A stretch of DNA of 64,000 bases from Amycolatopsis sp. 195334CR. Lineage in GTDB: Bacteria; Actinomycetota; Actinomycetes; Mycobacteriales; Pseudonocardiaceae. Position 1 is the first letter of the stretch. Each line of letters begins with the position of its first letter. A program made the translations under genes and the position numbers. Below, one piece after another: positions 22,345-39,165 of this stretch. Location: positions 2,046,001-2,110,000 of the forward strand of contig NZ_JAFJMJ010000002.1 in NCBI RefSeq assembly GCF_017309385.1, written 5' to 3'. The notes under the pieces are model-generated. The model was not told where the DNA came from. It did no database searches and was given only the letters and a program-made list of their open reading frames with translations.

Positions 22345-23769
22345 ATGGAACGCGCACTGTCCGTGGGGCAGGAGGCGCTGTGGTTCATCAACCGCATGGC
22401 GCCGGACAGCTCCGCCTACAACGTGGTCTACACCATCGGCCTGCACCACCGGCTGGACCTGCCCGCGCTCTCGCGCGCGGTCCGGCTGACCGCGGGGCGC
22501 CACGACGTGCTGCGCTCGGCGTTCACCGAGATCGACGGGATGCCGCGGCGGGTGGTCCGCGAAGGCGGGCTGCTGGAGCTGGAGGTGCGCGACGTCGGTG
22601 ACGTCGGCGAACAGGTGCTGACCGCACTGGTCCGCGACGAGGTCACGCGCCCGTTCCACCTGCCCTCCGGCGCGCCGGCCCGGCTGGTGCTGCTGCGCCG
22701 GGCCCCCGACGACGCGCTGCTCGTGTTCGTCGCCCACCACATCGCGCTCGACGGCCCGTCGCAGGTGCTGGTGCTCCAGGACCTGCTCGACGCCTACCAG
22801 GCCCTTCGCGACGGCGGAACCCCCGGCTGGGCCCCGCTCAAGGCCACCTACGACGACTTCGTCACCGCCGAGCGGCGCCTGCTCGACTCCCCGCGCGCGG
22901 CCGAGCTGGCGGCGTACTGGCGCGAGCTGTGCGAGGGCGCGCCGTCCGTGCTCGACCTGCCCACCGACCGGCCCCGGCCGGGCCGCCAGCGGCTGCGCGG
23001 GGCGACGCACGTGTTCCAGATGCCCGAGGACATCGTCGCCGGGCTGGTCCCCGCGTCCCGCGCCCACCGCACCACGCCCGCGCGGTACCTGATCGGGCTG
23101 TTCCAGTCGCTGCTGCACCGGTACTCGGGCCAGCGCGACTTCCTGATCGGCTGCGCGGCCACCTCGACCATGGGCCTGAACCGCCTCGGCGTGGCCGGTT
23201 ACTTCGTGAACTCCATCCCGCTGCGCACCCGCTGTGGTTCGCAGGCGACCTTCCGCGAGGTGGTCGCCGAGGCGAGCGAGCAGCTGCGCGAGGGCATGGC
23301 CAGGGTGGACTACCCGTCCGCGCTGCTCCCCAAGGCGCTCGGCCTGCCGCGTGCCTCCGGCACTTCCGGCCTGTTCCAGGTGCTGGCCACCACGATGACC
23401 GCCGGGCGGCAGGCACCGCTGTTCGCGCTCGCCGCCGGCGGCCACGGCACCACGGTCGACTACGCCGGCCTGCGGCTGTCCTGCTTCGACGTGCCGCAGC
23501 AGGAGGGCCAGTTCGACGTGACGCTGGAACTGGTGCGCGACCGCACCTCGATCCGGTGCGCGCTCAAGTACGACTCCGACCTGTTCGACCCCGGCACGAT
23601 CGCGCGGCTGGCCGAGCACTACCGCTTGCTGATCCGGGCGGCGCGCACCGATCCGGACGCACCGGTGGCCGGGGTGGCGCTGCTCGACGACACCGAGCGC
23701 GCCCGCCTGCTCGCCTTCGCCACCGGCCAATCCCACCTGACCGCCGCTTCCTACGGAGGAACACGATGA
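22345..23769 (+). CDS. Free-standing NRPS condensation-domain protein
   Basis: A 474-residue single condensation domain. C1 is [15 protein letters not shown]3 is the active HHIALDG (about residue 132), later motifs include [29 protein letters not shown] and VDYPSALLP. No adenylation or carrier domain is attached. I chose the ATG at 22345, with AGGACGGA 6 nt before it; a GTG at 22282, 3 nt after the poly-Asn ORF stop, is an alternative that would put the palindrome in the coding region. It overlaps the MbtH-like gene (ATGA). Because the next NRPS lacks an N-terminal C domain, this protein may attach an acyl group (perhaps the PKS product) to the first amino acid. Confidence 0.88.
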   Translation: MERALSVGQEALWFINRMAPDSSAYNVVYTIGLHHRLDLPALSRAVRLTAGRHDVLRSAFTEIDGMPRRVVREGGLLELEVRDVGDVGEQVLTALVRDEVTRPFHLPSGAPARLVLLRRAPDDALLVFVAHHIALDGPSQVLVLQDLLDAYQALRDGGTPGWAPLKATYDDFVTAERRLLDSPRAAELAAYWRELCEGAPSVLDLPTDRPRPGRQRLRGATHVFQMPEDIVAGLVPASRAHRTTPARYLIGLFQSLLHRYSGQRDFLIGCAATSTMGLNRLGVAGYFVNSIPLRTRCGSQATFREVVAEASEQLREGMARVDYPSALLPKALGLPRASGTSGLFQVLATTMTAGRQAPLFALAAGGHGTTVDYAGLRLSCFDVPQQEGQFDVTLELVRDRTSIRCALKYDSDLFDPGTIARLAEHYRLLIRAARTDPDAPVAGVALLDDTERARLLAFATGQSHLTAASYGGTR

Positions 23770-23975
23770 CCTACCCCGGCGACAACGGCCCCGTCTACCG
23801 GGTCGTGGTGAACAGCGAAGAGCAGTACTCCCTGTGGCCCGTGCGGCGCGAGCTGCCCGCCGGGTGGCGCGCCGAAGGCACCGAGGGGTCGCGCGAGCAG
23901 TGCCTGGCGCGGATCGGTGAGGTGTGGCAGGACCTGCGCCCGCTGAGCGTGCGCACCGCCGGGGCTTCGCGATGA
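23766..23975 (+). CDS. MbtH-like protein
   Basis: A 69-residue MbtH-family helper. It carries the family signature N-x-E-x-Q-x-S-x-W-P ([10 protein letters not shown]) and the W-R-A-E-G and W-x-D-L-R-P elements. Such proteins bind NRPS adenylation domains and are often needed for their folding and activity. The gene overlaps both neighbours by ATGA, so it is made in step with the free C protein and the first NRPS. Confidence 0.97.
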   Translation: MTYPGDNGPVYRVVVNSEEQYSLWPVRRELPAGWRAEGTEGSREQCLARIGEVWQDLRPLSVRTAGASR

Positions 23976-26900
23976 CCGCCACCCTGCTGCACGACGCGTT
24001 CGCCCTCCAGGTGGCGCGCACGCCCGGCGCGATCGCCGCGGTCGACGGCTGGGACAGCGTGTCCTACGCCGAACTCGACCGGCGTGCCGGGCACGTGGCG
24101 GCCGCGCTGCAGGCGCGGGGCTGCACCCCCGGCCAGGTCGTCGGGGTGCGCGTGCGCCGCGGCACCGACCTGGTGGCCGCGCTGCTCGCGGTGTGGCGCG
24201 CCGGTGGGGTGTACGTGCCGCTGGACCCGGACCACCCCGAGGAGCGCATCGCCGGCATCGTCGAGGAGACGGGCTGCCGGATCGTGCTCACCGACGAGTC
24301 GGTCGCCGAGCTGACCGCCGCCACCGGCGCGGCGCCCCCGGTGACCCGCCCCGGGACCAGCCAGGACAGCCCCGCCTACATCATCTACACCTCGGGTTCC
24401 ACCGGACGGCCGAAGGGCGCGGTGGTCACCCACGGCGGCATCGCCAACCGGGTGCACTGGACCGTGCGGACCCACGGCCTGTCCTCGCGCGACCGCGTGC
24501 TGCAGAAGACCTCGCTGTCGTTCGACGCGGCGGGCTGGGAGATCTTCGCGCCGCTGGTCAGCGGCGGCACCGTGGTGCTGGCACCGGCCGGGGCCGAACG
24601 CGACCCGGTGGCGATGATCGAGGCGGTCATCCGAGACGAGGTGACCGTGCTGCAGGTGGTGCCCTCGGTGCTGCGGCTGCTGGTCGCGCAGGAGCGGCTG
24701 GCCGAATGCACCTCGTTGCGCCTGCTGTTCTCCGCGGGCGAGCCGCTGCAGTACGAGCTGTGCCAGCAGGTGTGGGCGAAGGTCGACGTGGAGCTGTGGA
24801 ACACCTACGGCCCCACCGAGTGCGCCATCGACGCCACCGCCTTCCGCTGCGACCGCGAGCAGACCACCGGCCCGGTGCCGATCGGCGCGCCGATCAGCGG
24901 GGACCACGTGGTGGTGCTCGACGAGCACGGCGAGCTGACCCCGATCGGGCTGGCCGGCGAGCTGTACATCGGCGGTGCCGGGGTCGGCCTCGGGTACGTC
25001 GGGCAGCCGGAGCTGACCGCCGAGCGCTTCGTGCCCGACCCGCTGGGCCTGCCCGGCTCGCGGCTCTACCGCACCGGGGACCGCGCCCGCTGGCGCGACG
25101 ACGGGGTGCTCACCTACCTCGGCAGGCTCGACGACCAGGTCAAGGTCAACGGCGTGCGGATCGAGCCCGGTGAGGTGGAGGCCGCGCTGCGCGCCCACCC
25201 CGCGGTGCGCGGTGGCGCGGTGCTCGCGGTGCCGGGGCCGACCGGCGAACTGCGGCTCGCGGCGTTCGTGGTGGGCGACATCGAACCGGCCGCGCTGCGC
25301 ACCTTCCTGCGCCGCGGCCTGCCGGAGCACCTGGTGCCGACCCTGGTGGTGCCGCTGGACGAACTGCCGCTGACGCACAGCGGCAAGGTCGACCGCATCG
25401 CGCTGCGCGCGATGGAACTGGACGACCAGCCCGGCCGCCCCGGGTACCTGGCGCCGGAGACCGCCGCCGAGCAGGTGGTCGCCGAGGCGTGGGCGGATCT
25501 GCTCGAAGTGGACCGCGTCGGCGTCGAGGACGACTTCTTCCAGCTGGGCGGGCATTCCCTGCTGATCACCCGGCTGGCCGAGTGGCTGCGCGTGCGGACC
25601 GGCAGGCGGATCGAGGTCCGCCACCTGTTCGCCGCCTCCACCGTGCGCGACCAGGCCGCGCTGCTGTCCACAAAGGACGTCGAGGCGGCGCCGGAGCCGG
25701 TGGCCCGGCCGGACGGGCGCCTGCCGCTGTCGTTCGGCCAGCGGCGGCTGTGGTTCCTCGAGCAACTGCGCCACGGCGACCAGGAGTACATCGTGCCGCT
25801 GTTCCTCCGCGTGCCGGAGGGAACCGGGCACGAGGCGGTGGCACGGGCGCTGAACGCCCTCGAAGCACGCCACGAGGTGCTGCGCACCCGGTACGTAGTG
25901 CACGACAACGAGCCCTGGCAGGTGATCGACGCGCCCGGTGAGGTGGAGCTGCGGATCGTCCGGGGCACACCGTCGAAGCACGAACTGTTCCGCGCGGAAC
26001 TGGCCCGCGGGTTCGACCTGGCCAACGGGCCGGTGTGGCGGGCACTGCTGCTCGACCGGCCCGGCCTCGAAGGGGTGCTGCTGATCACCGCGCACCACAT
26101 CGCGGTGGACGGCCGGTCGCTGGTCGTGCTGGCCGACGAGTTCGAACGGCTGTGCCGGGCCGAAACCGAGCTGCCCGCGCCCGCGCTGCAGTACGCCGAC
26201 CACGCGATCCGCCAGCGGCGCGCGCTGACCGGCACGCTGCTGGACGAACAACTGGCGTACTGGCGGGCCGCGCTCGACGGGGTGCACCCGCTGGAACTGC
26301 CGGTGGACCGCCCGCGAGCCGCCGAACGCGCTTCGAACGGTGCCGCGCTGGACTTCCGGCTGCCGCCGGAGACCGCGAGCGCGCTGCTGGAGCAGGGCCG
26401 CCAGGCCGGGGCGACGCCGTTCATGTCGCTGCTGACCGTGTTCACCGTGCTGCTCGCGCGCTACAGCCGCGACTGGGACGTGGTGGTCGGCACGCCGGTG
26501 GCCGGGCGGACCGCGCCCGAGTCCGAAACCGCGGTCGGGTTGTTCCTGAACTCGCTGGCGCTGCGCGCGAACCTGACCCCCGAGCTGAGCTTCACCGAGG
26601 CGCTGGGCCGGGTGCGGGCCGCCTGCCTCGGCGCGTTCGGGCACGCCGACCTGCCGTTCGAGCGACTGGTGGAGGAGATCCAGCCGACCCGCGACCTGGC
26701 CAGGACGCCGGTCTACCAGGTGATCTTCGACCTGCACGAGGCCGGACTCGCCGAGGCCAACACCAACGTGGTCGACACCGACGTGATGCGGTCCATCTGG
26801 CGCACCGCGAAAACCGACCTGACGCTGATCATGCGCACCCACACCGACGGCACGGTCGACGGCATCCTCGAATACGCCACCGCGTTGTTCGACGAAGCCA

Positions 26901-28848
26901 CCATCCAGCGGCTCGGCGCGAACTTCGTCCGGCTGGCCGCCTCGCTGACCGCCGCGCCGGAGGAGCCGATCGGCACCGCCGACCTGGTCGCCGACGCCGA
27001 GCGCGAACTGCTGCTGCGCACGTGGAACGACACCACGGCGGATCAGCCCTCGCGGCCGGTGCACCTCTCCATCGCCGAACAGTGCGCGAAGACGCCGGAA
27101 GCGGTGGCACTGGTGCACGACGGCGGCACGGTCACCTACGGCGACCTGGACCGCGAGGCCAACCGCTTCGCGCACCTGCTGCGTTCGCGCGGGGTCACCG
27201 CCGAATCCGTGGTGGGCGTGCTGCTCGACCGCGGGCCGGAGCTGGTTTCCGCGTTGCTCGGCGTGTGGAAGGCGGGCGGTGCCTACGTTCCGCTGGATCC
27301 GTCGTTCCCGGCCGACCGCGTGCGGCACGTGCTCGCCGACTCGGGCGCGGAACTGCTGGTGTCCGATTCGGAGCTGGCCGAGAACGCCGGGGACTTCGGC
27401 GGCGGGCGGGTGCTCGTCGACGTCGACCGCGCGGATCTGGCGCGGCAGCCCGCCGAAGCACCGGAGGAGGTCGACGGGAACGGGCTCGACCGGCTCGCGT
27501 ACCTCATCTACACCTCGGGCTCGACCGGCACGCCGAAGGGCGTCGCGGTGGCCCACCGCGGGCTGGCGAACTACCTGGACTGGTCGATCGGCGCGTACGC
27601 CTCGCACGGCACCGGCGGCGCCCCGCTGTTCACCTCGATCGCCTACGACCTCGGCCTGCCGAACCTGTACACCCCGCTGCTCACCGGGCAGCCGGTGCAC
27701 CTGTTCCCGCAGGACTTCGACCTGACCAAGCTGGGCCCGGCACTGGCCGACGCGGGGCCGTTCAGCTTCATCAAGCTGGCGCCCGCGCAGCTGGAACTGG
27801 TGCTGGGCCAGCTCGCCGACGCCGGGCCGGTGCCGCTGGCGGAACTGGTCAGCGCGGCCGGTGACTGGGTGCCCGCCACGCTGGCCGAACGCTGGCGCGC
27901 GGTGACCGGGCGGCCGGACGCGCGCTTCGCCGCCGAGTACGGCCCGACCGAGATCACCGTGGGCAACTCGGCGCTGTTCCCCGAACCGGGCGAGCAGGCA
28001 CACGAGTTCCTCTCCATCGGCCACCCGATCCCGAACACCACCATGTACGTGCTCGACGAGTTCCTGAACCCGGTCCCGATCGGCGTGCTCGGCGAGATCT
28101 ACGTCGGCGGTGTCGGCGTGGCGCGCGGGTACACCGGCAAACCGGAGCTGACCGCGGAGAAGTTCCTGCCCGATCCGCACGGCGAGGCCGGCGGGAGGCT
28201 GTACCGCACCGGCGACCTCGGCCGGGTGCTGCCCGGTGGCGCGGTGGAGTTCCGCGGCCGGGCCGACAACCAGGTCAAGGTGCGCGGGTACCGGGTGGAA
28301 CTGGGCGCGGTGGAGGCCGCGCTGCTGGCCCACCCCGACGTGCGCGAGGCCGCGGTTGTCCTCAATGGACAGAAGCTGGTCGCCTACCACGTCGGCCGGG
28401 CCGGGGACCTGGCCGCGTTCCTGGGCGAGACGCTGCCGCGCCACGAGGTGCCCAGCGTGTTCGTGCCGATGGAATCCCTGCCGCTCAACGCCAACGGCAA
28501 GGTCGACCGCAAGGCACTGCCCGAACCCGAGGCGGTCGAGGTCACCGAGACGGCCGGGCAGGCCCCGCGCACCCCGGCGGAACGGCGGATCGCGGCGATC
28601 TGGGCGCGGGTGCTCGACCGGCGCATCGGCGTGCACGACAACTTCTTCGACCTCGGCGGGCATTCGATGTCGGCCGCCACCGTGGTGTCCATGCTGCGGC
28701 AGGAGTTCGGCGTGGAGCTCGGCATGCGCACGCTGTTCGACGCGCCGACCGTGGCCGGGCTCGCCGACGCGGTGGCCGAGCTCATCCGGGCCGAGATCGA
28801 CGGACTCAGCGCGGCCGAGGTGCTCGCGCGCAGCGAGGAGGCCAAGCG

Positions 28849-28852
<4 letters not shown>
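23972..28852 (+). CDS. NRPS, two modules: A-T-C-A-T
   Basis: A 1626-residue synthetase. Order: A1 (about 10-480), T1 (GGHS, Ser about 529), C (583-1010, active HHIAVDG about 709), A2 (1030-1520), T2 (GGHS, Ser about 1565). There is no N-terminal C domain and no thioesterase, so it starts the chain. Reading specificity residues against GrsA by eye gives DAWQFATIDK for A1, close to a Gln pocket as I recall (DAWQFGLIDK), and DLPKSAEVGK for A2, 7 of 10 identical to the Asn pocket DLTKLGEVGK. If the cluster makes beta-ureidoalanine (a Gln isostere), A1 could use it. Overlaps the next NRPS by ATGA. Confidence 0.95.
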
Positions 28853-36014
<7,162 letters not shown>

Positions 36015-36018
<4 letters not shown>

Positions 36019-36968
36019 CCGAGTTGATCGCCGCCCCGGCCAAGCTCGCCAGGAACCTGCTGTCCCTCAACGACCTCGGCGAGGAGGACCTGCAGTACCT
36101 GGTCAGCCGGGGCGCGGCGCACGCGGCCGGTGCCGCGCCGGGCGCCCCGCTCGACGGCAAGATCGTCGGCGTCTACTTCGAGAAGACCTCGACCCGCACG
36201 CGCACCGCGTTCTCCAGCGGCGCGCTGCGGCTCGGCGCCCGGCTGATCACCTACGGGCCCGGCGACCTGCAGACCAACACCGGGGAGACGCTGGCCGACA
36301 CCGGCCGGGTGTTCGCCTCGATGCTGGACGTGCTGGTCGCCAGGACCACGCTGACCGCGGACCGGCTGGGCGAGCTGGCCGGGCACGGCACCATGCCGGT
36401 GATCAACGCGATGAACGTGGAGGAGCACCCCACCCAGGGGCTGACCGACCTGACCACCCTGTTCTGCCACTTCGACCGGATCAGCGGCCTGCGGGTGCTC
36501 TACGTCGGCGAGGGCAACAACACCGCGGCGGCGCTGGCGCTGGGCCTGACCCGGTTCGCCGGCACGCACCTGGAACTGCGCACCCCGCCGGGGTACGGGC
36601 TGGCCAGGCCGATCGCGGCCACCGCCGCCGAGCAGGCCGTCCGGTTCGGCTCGTCGATCACCGAACGGCACGACATGGACGGGCTGCCGGGCGGGTTCGA
36701 CGTCATCTACACCACGCGCTGGCAGACCACCGGCACGGCGAAGGCCGACCGGAACTGGCGCGAGCGGTTCGCGCCGTTCACCGTGCACGCCGGGCTGTGG
36801 GACGACAACCCGGAGGCGGTGTTCCTGCACGACCTGCCCGCCCACCGCGGTGAGGAGGTGAGCGCCGAGGTGCTGGACGGGCCGATGAGCCTGGCCTTCA
36901 CCCAGGCGCAGCACAAGATGCACAGCGCGATGGCGGTGCTCGAGTGGTGCGCCGGCGGGACGCGATGA
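36015..36968 (+). CDS. Carbamoyltransferase, ornithine/aspartate transcarbamylase family (amino-acid tailoring)
   Basis: A 317-residue transcarbamylase. The carbamoyl-phosphate loop is EKTSTRTRTAF and the second is EEHPTQGLTDL, both intact. In ornithine transcarbamylases the substrate loop reads HCLPA; here it is HDLPAHRGEEV, with Asp in place of the ornithine-binding Cys. A D-x-x-x-G segment (MDGLPGGFDVIYTTRW) replaces the usual second-substrate loop. Being inside the NRPS operon (ATGA overlaps both sides), it is probably not arginine metabolism. By analogy with viomycin/capreomycin pathways it may carbamoylate 2,3-diaminopropionate to beta-ureidoalanine; inferred. Confidence 0.85.
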
Positions 36969-38191
36969 CCACGGCTGAAACCACCACCCCGGACCGGGGG
37001 CTGCGCGGCAACCGCGACTTCCTGCTGCTGTGGTCGGGGGCCGGGCTGTCCTTCCTCGGCTCGCGGCTGAGCGCCTTCGCGTATCCGCTGATCGTGTTGT
37101 GGGCCACCGGATCCGCGGCTTCGGCCGGGCTGGTCGGCTTCGCCGCGCAACTGCCGTACCTGCTGGTGCAGTTGCCCGCCGGGGTGGCCGTGGACCGCTT
37201 CGACCGGCGGCGCCTGCTGATCATCTGCGACCTGGGCAGGCTGGTCGCGGTCGGCAGCATCCCGCTCGGGATGATCTTCGCCGGGCTGAACCTGTGGCAC
37301 CTGTCGGTGGTCGCCTTCGTCGAAGGCGCGTTCACCGTGATCTACCGGATCACCGAGCGCGCGGCGCTGCCCAGCGTGGTGCCGGAGAAGCACCTGACCA
37401 CGGCGTTGTCGCGCAACGAGGCCAGGGAGCAGGCCGCCGGGCTGCTGGGCCAGCCCGGCGCCGGGGTGCTCAGCGCGGTGACCCAGTGGTTCCCGTTCCT
37501 GGCCACCGCCGTGCTGCACGCGTTCTCGCTCGGCACGGTGCTGATGATCAAGAAGAAGCTGCAGGCCGAACCGGTCGAGGCGGAACCGCAGAAACCGCTG
37601 GCCGCGCTGATGGAGGGGCTGCGGTGGATGGCCGGGCACCGCTTCGCCCGCGCGGCGGCCGGGCTGATCGCGGTGAGCAACCTGCTGTTCCAGGTGCTGA
37701 TGCTGACCGTGCTGGAGATCGTGCGCGAGGACGGCGGCTCGCAGCTCGTGGCGGGGCTGGTGACCGTGGTCAGCGGGATCGGCGGGGTGCTCGGCGCGCT
37801 CGGCGCCACCTTCTGGATCCGCCGGATCTCCTTGCCCGCCTTGGTGATCGGGGCCAACGCGCTGTGGGCGGTGCTGGTGCCGACCACGCTGCTCGCCGGG
37901 GACCCGGTGGTGCTCGGCGCGGTGTACGGGCTGATGTCCTACATCGGCGCGGTGTGGACCGTGGGGGTGAGCGCGTACCTGATCGGGATCGTGCCGGACC
38001 ACCTGCGTGGCCGGGTGACCAGTGTGGCCACCCTGCTCGCCTACGGGCCGCTCGCCTTCGGCTCGCTGCTGGGCGGGTTCGGGCTGACCGCGCTCGGGGT
38101 GACCGGCACCGTGCTGGCCGTCGGCGGGGTGATGGGCGTGCTGACCTTGCTCGCCGCCGCGAGCCCAGGCGTTCGTTCCCTTTCCCGGTGA
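36965..38191 (+). CDS. MFS transporter (product exporter)
   Basis: A 408-residue, 12-helix transporter of the MFS_3/enterobactin-exporter (EntS-like) type: FLLLWSGAGLSFLGSRLSAFAYPLIVLWATG, the loop motif GVAVDRFDRRRLLIICD and the second-half GIVPDHLRGRVTSV. It is the last gene of the NRPS operon, coupled by ATGA to the carbamoyltransferase, so export of the peptide and self-protection are the natural role. A strong terminator follows. Confidence 0.92.
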   Translation: MTTAETTTPDRGLRGNRDFLLLWSGAGLSFLGSRLSAFAYPLIVLWATGSAASAGLVGFAAQLPYLLVQLPAGVAVDRFDRRRLLIICDLGRLVAVGSIPLGMIFAGLNLWHLSVVAFVEGAFTVIYRITERAALPSVVPEKHLTTALSRNEAREQAAGLLGQPGAGVLSAVTQWFPFLATAVLHAFSLGTVLMIKKKLQAEPVEAEPQKPLAALMEGLRWMAGHRFARAAAGLIAVSNLLFQVLMLTVLEIVREDGGSQLVAGLVTVVSGIGGVLGALGATFWIRRISLPALVIGANALWAVLVPTTLLAGDPVVLGAVYGLMSYIGAVWTVGVSAYLIGIVPDHLRGRVTSVATLLAYGPLAFGSLLGGFGLTALGVTGTVLAVGGVMGVLTLLAAASPGVRSLSR

Positions 38192-38209
38192 ATTAAAAAA
38201 CAGCGTCAT

Positions 38210-38289
38210 AAATGCGGCCCCCGGAAACTTTCGGGGGCCGCATTTGTGCCATTTCCGCGTTTCGCGGAGAGCCACTCCGCGAAACGCGG
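38210..38289. terminator. Double palindrome after the NRPS operon
   Basis: Arms AAATGCGGCCCCCG (38210-38223) and CGGGGGCCGCATTT (38232-38245) form a 14-bp stem, followed by a second 15-bp stem CCGCGTTTCGCGGAG (38255-38269) with its complement at 38275-38289. They end the NRPS operon; the elaborate double structure is more than a terminator needs and may be a repeated intergenic element. Nothing else is seen up to 38417. Confidence 0.75.
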
Positions 38290-38417
38290 GGTCGCTCGAT
38301 CGGGGGTGGGGGCAGCCCCACCCGGATTCCGGGGGCGCCCCGGGCTGATCACCGCGCCGCCGTCGACCAGCATGAATGGGGTCGGAACGCACGTGAATCG
38401 CGGAAACGGAGCACCGG

Positions 38418-39038
38418 ATGGCGCCGGAATTGTTCGACCTGCCCGCTGCCTCACTGATCCTGCTGCTCGGCTTCGCCGCCGTGCTGCTGTCGGGGGCCAC
38501 GCCGCGCCAGGTGTGGGCGCCCGCCGCGACGGCGGCCGGCGCCTCGCTGGTGCTCTCGCAGGTGGCGCACACCGGTGCGGCGACCGGATTGCTGGTCTTC
38601 GCCATCGGCGCGGCGATTGGACTGGACCAGGCGCTGGCCATGCTCCGCCAGGACCGCCGCCGGCTGCGGAAACTGGCTTCCCGCCCGCATGCGCGGCACC
38701 TGCTGGCCAACCGGCAGCGCACCACCACCGGTCAGCCGGTGCGGCTCGCGGGCGCCGCGGTGGTGGTCTCCACCGCGACCCTGCACCTGGCCGTGCACCA
38801 CGTGGTCACCGCGGTCCCGGCGGATTCGGCGGCGGTGCCGGTGGTCGCGGTGGTGGCCTGCCTGCCGGTGCTGCCCGCGGTGCTGGGCAGGCTGCGGTCG
38901 GCGGCGCTGACCCGGGTGCCCGCGCTGGCGTCACGCTCCGGAGCGCGCGTGCTCTCGGTTTCACACGATCCGCGCGCCGGAATGCTCCTTTCGGTGGTTG
39001 TCCTGCTGGCCACCGCGTTCGCCGCGCTGGCAACATGA
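38418..39038 (+). CDS. Membrane protein of unknown function
   Basis: A 206-residue protein with about five hydrophobic segments: ASLILLLGFAAVLLSGA, the stretch around ATAAGASLVLSQVA and ATGLLVFAIGAAIG, VVVSTATLHLAVHHVVTAV, AAVPVVAVVACLPVLPAVLG and MLLSVVVLLATAFAALA. A basic loop (LRQDRRRLRKLASRPHARHLLANRQRT) lies between helices 3 and 4. GGAGC precedes the ATG. It sits alone between the NRPS operon and the LAL regulators; I recognise no family. It may be a cluster gene or an unrelated insertion. Confidence 0.65.
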   Translation: MAPELFDLPAASLILLLGFAAVLLSGATPRQVWAPAATAAGASLVLSQVAHTGAATGLLVFAIGAAIGLDQALAMLRQDRRRLRKLASRPHARHLLANRQRTTTGQPVRLAGAAVVVSTATLHLAVHHVVTAVPADSAAVPVVAVVACLPVLPAVLGRLRSAALTRVPALASRSGARVLSVSHDPRAGMLLSVVVLLATAFAALAT

Positions 39039-39165
39039 AGGAAATTCACGCAATACCGGAATTCTAGTTTTTCCCTTGGATTCCCTGTGCCCCGCGCGGC
39101 CTGAGTATTCGGTAATGTCGTTTCCGTAACCGATGTTGGTTTGTGTTGGTTGACGGAGGCCAGGC

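Noticed and set aside
22056..22397. Leu-rich antisense ORF across the poly-Asn leader
   Set aside because: Its hydrophobic stretch is just the antisense reading of the AAC repeats; it has no ribosome site and runs through the palindrome.
23795..28663. Antisense open frame of 1622 codons opposite the first NRPS
   Set aside because: Its translation is a GC-skewed His/Arg/Gln/Gly-rich shadow with no domain, while the opposite strand has full A, C and T domains with correct motifs.
38246..39067. Second-frame ORF overlapping the 206-residue membrane protein
   Set aside because: Its start lies inside the terminator palindromes and the product is low-complexity Gly/Ala/Arg; the hydrophobic frame with a ribosome site is preferred.
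39040..39165. Dyad TCGGT-N15-ACCGA upstream of LAL 1 as an operator
   Set aside because: Five-base arms with a 15-nt spacer are too weak to separate from chance.
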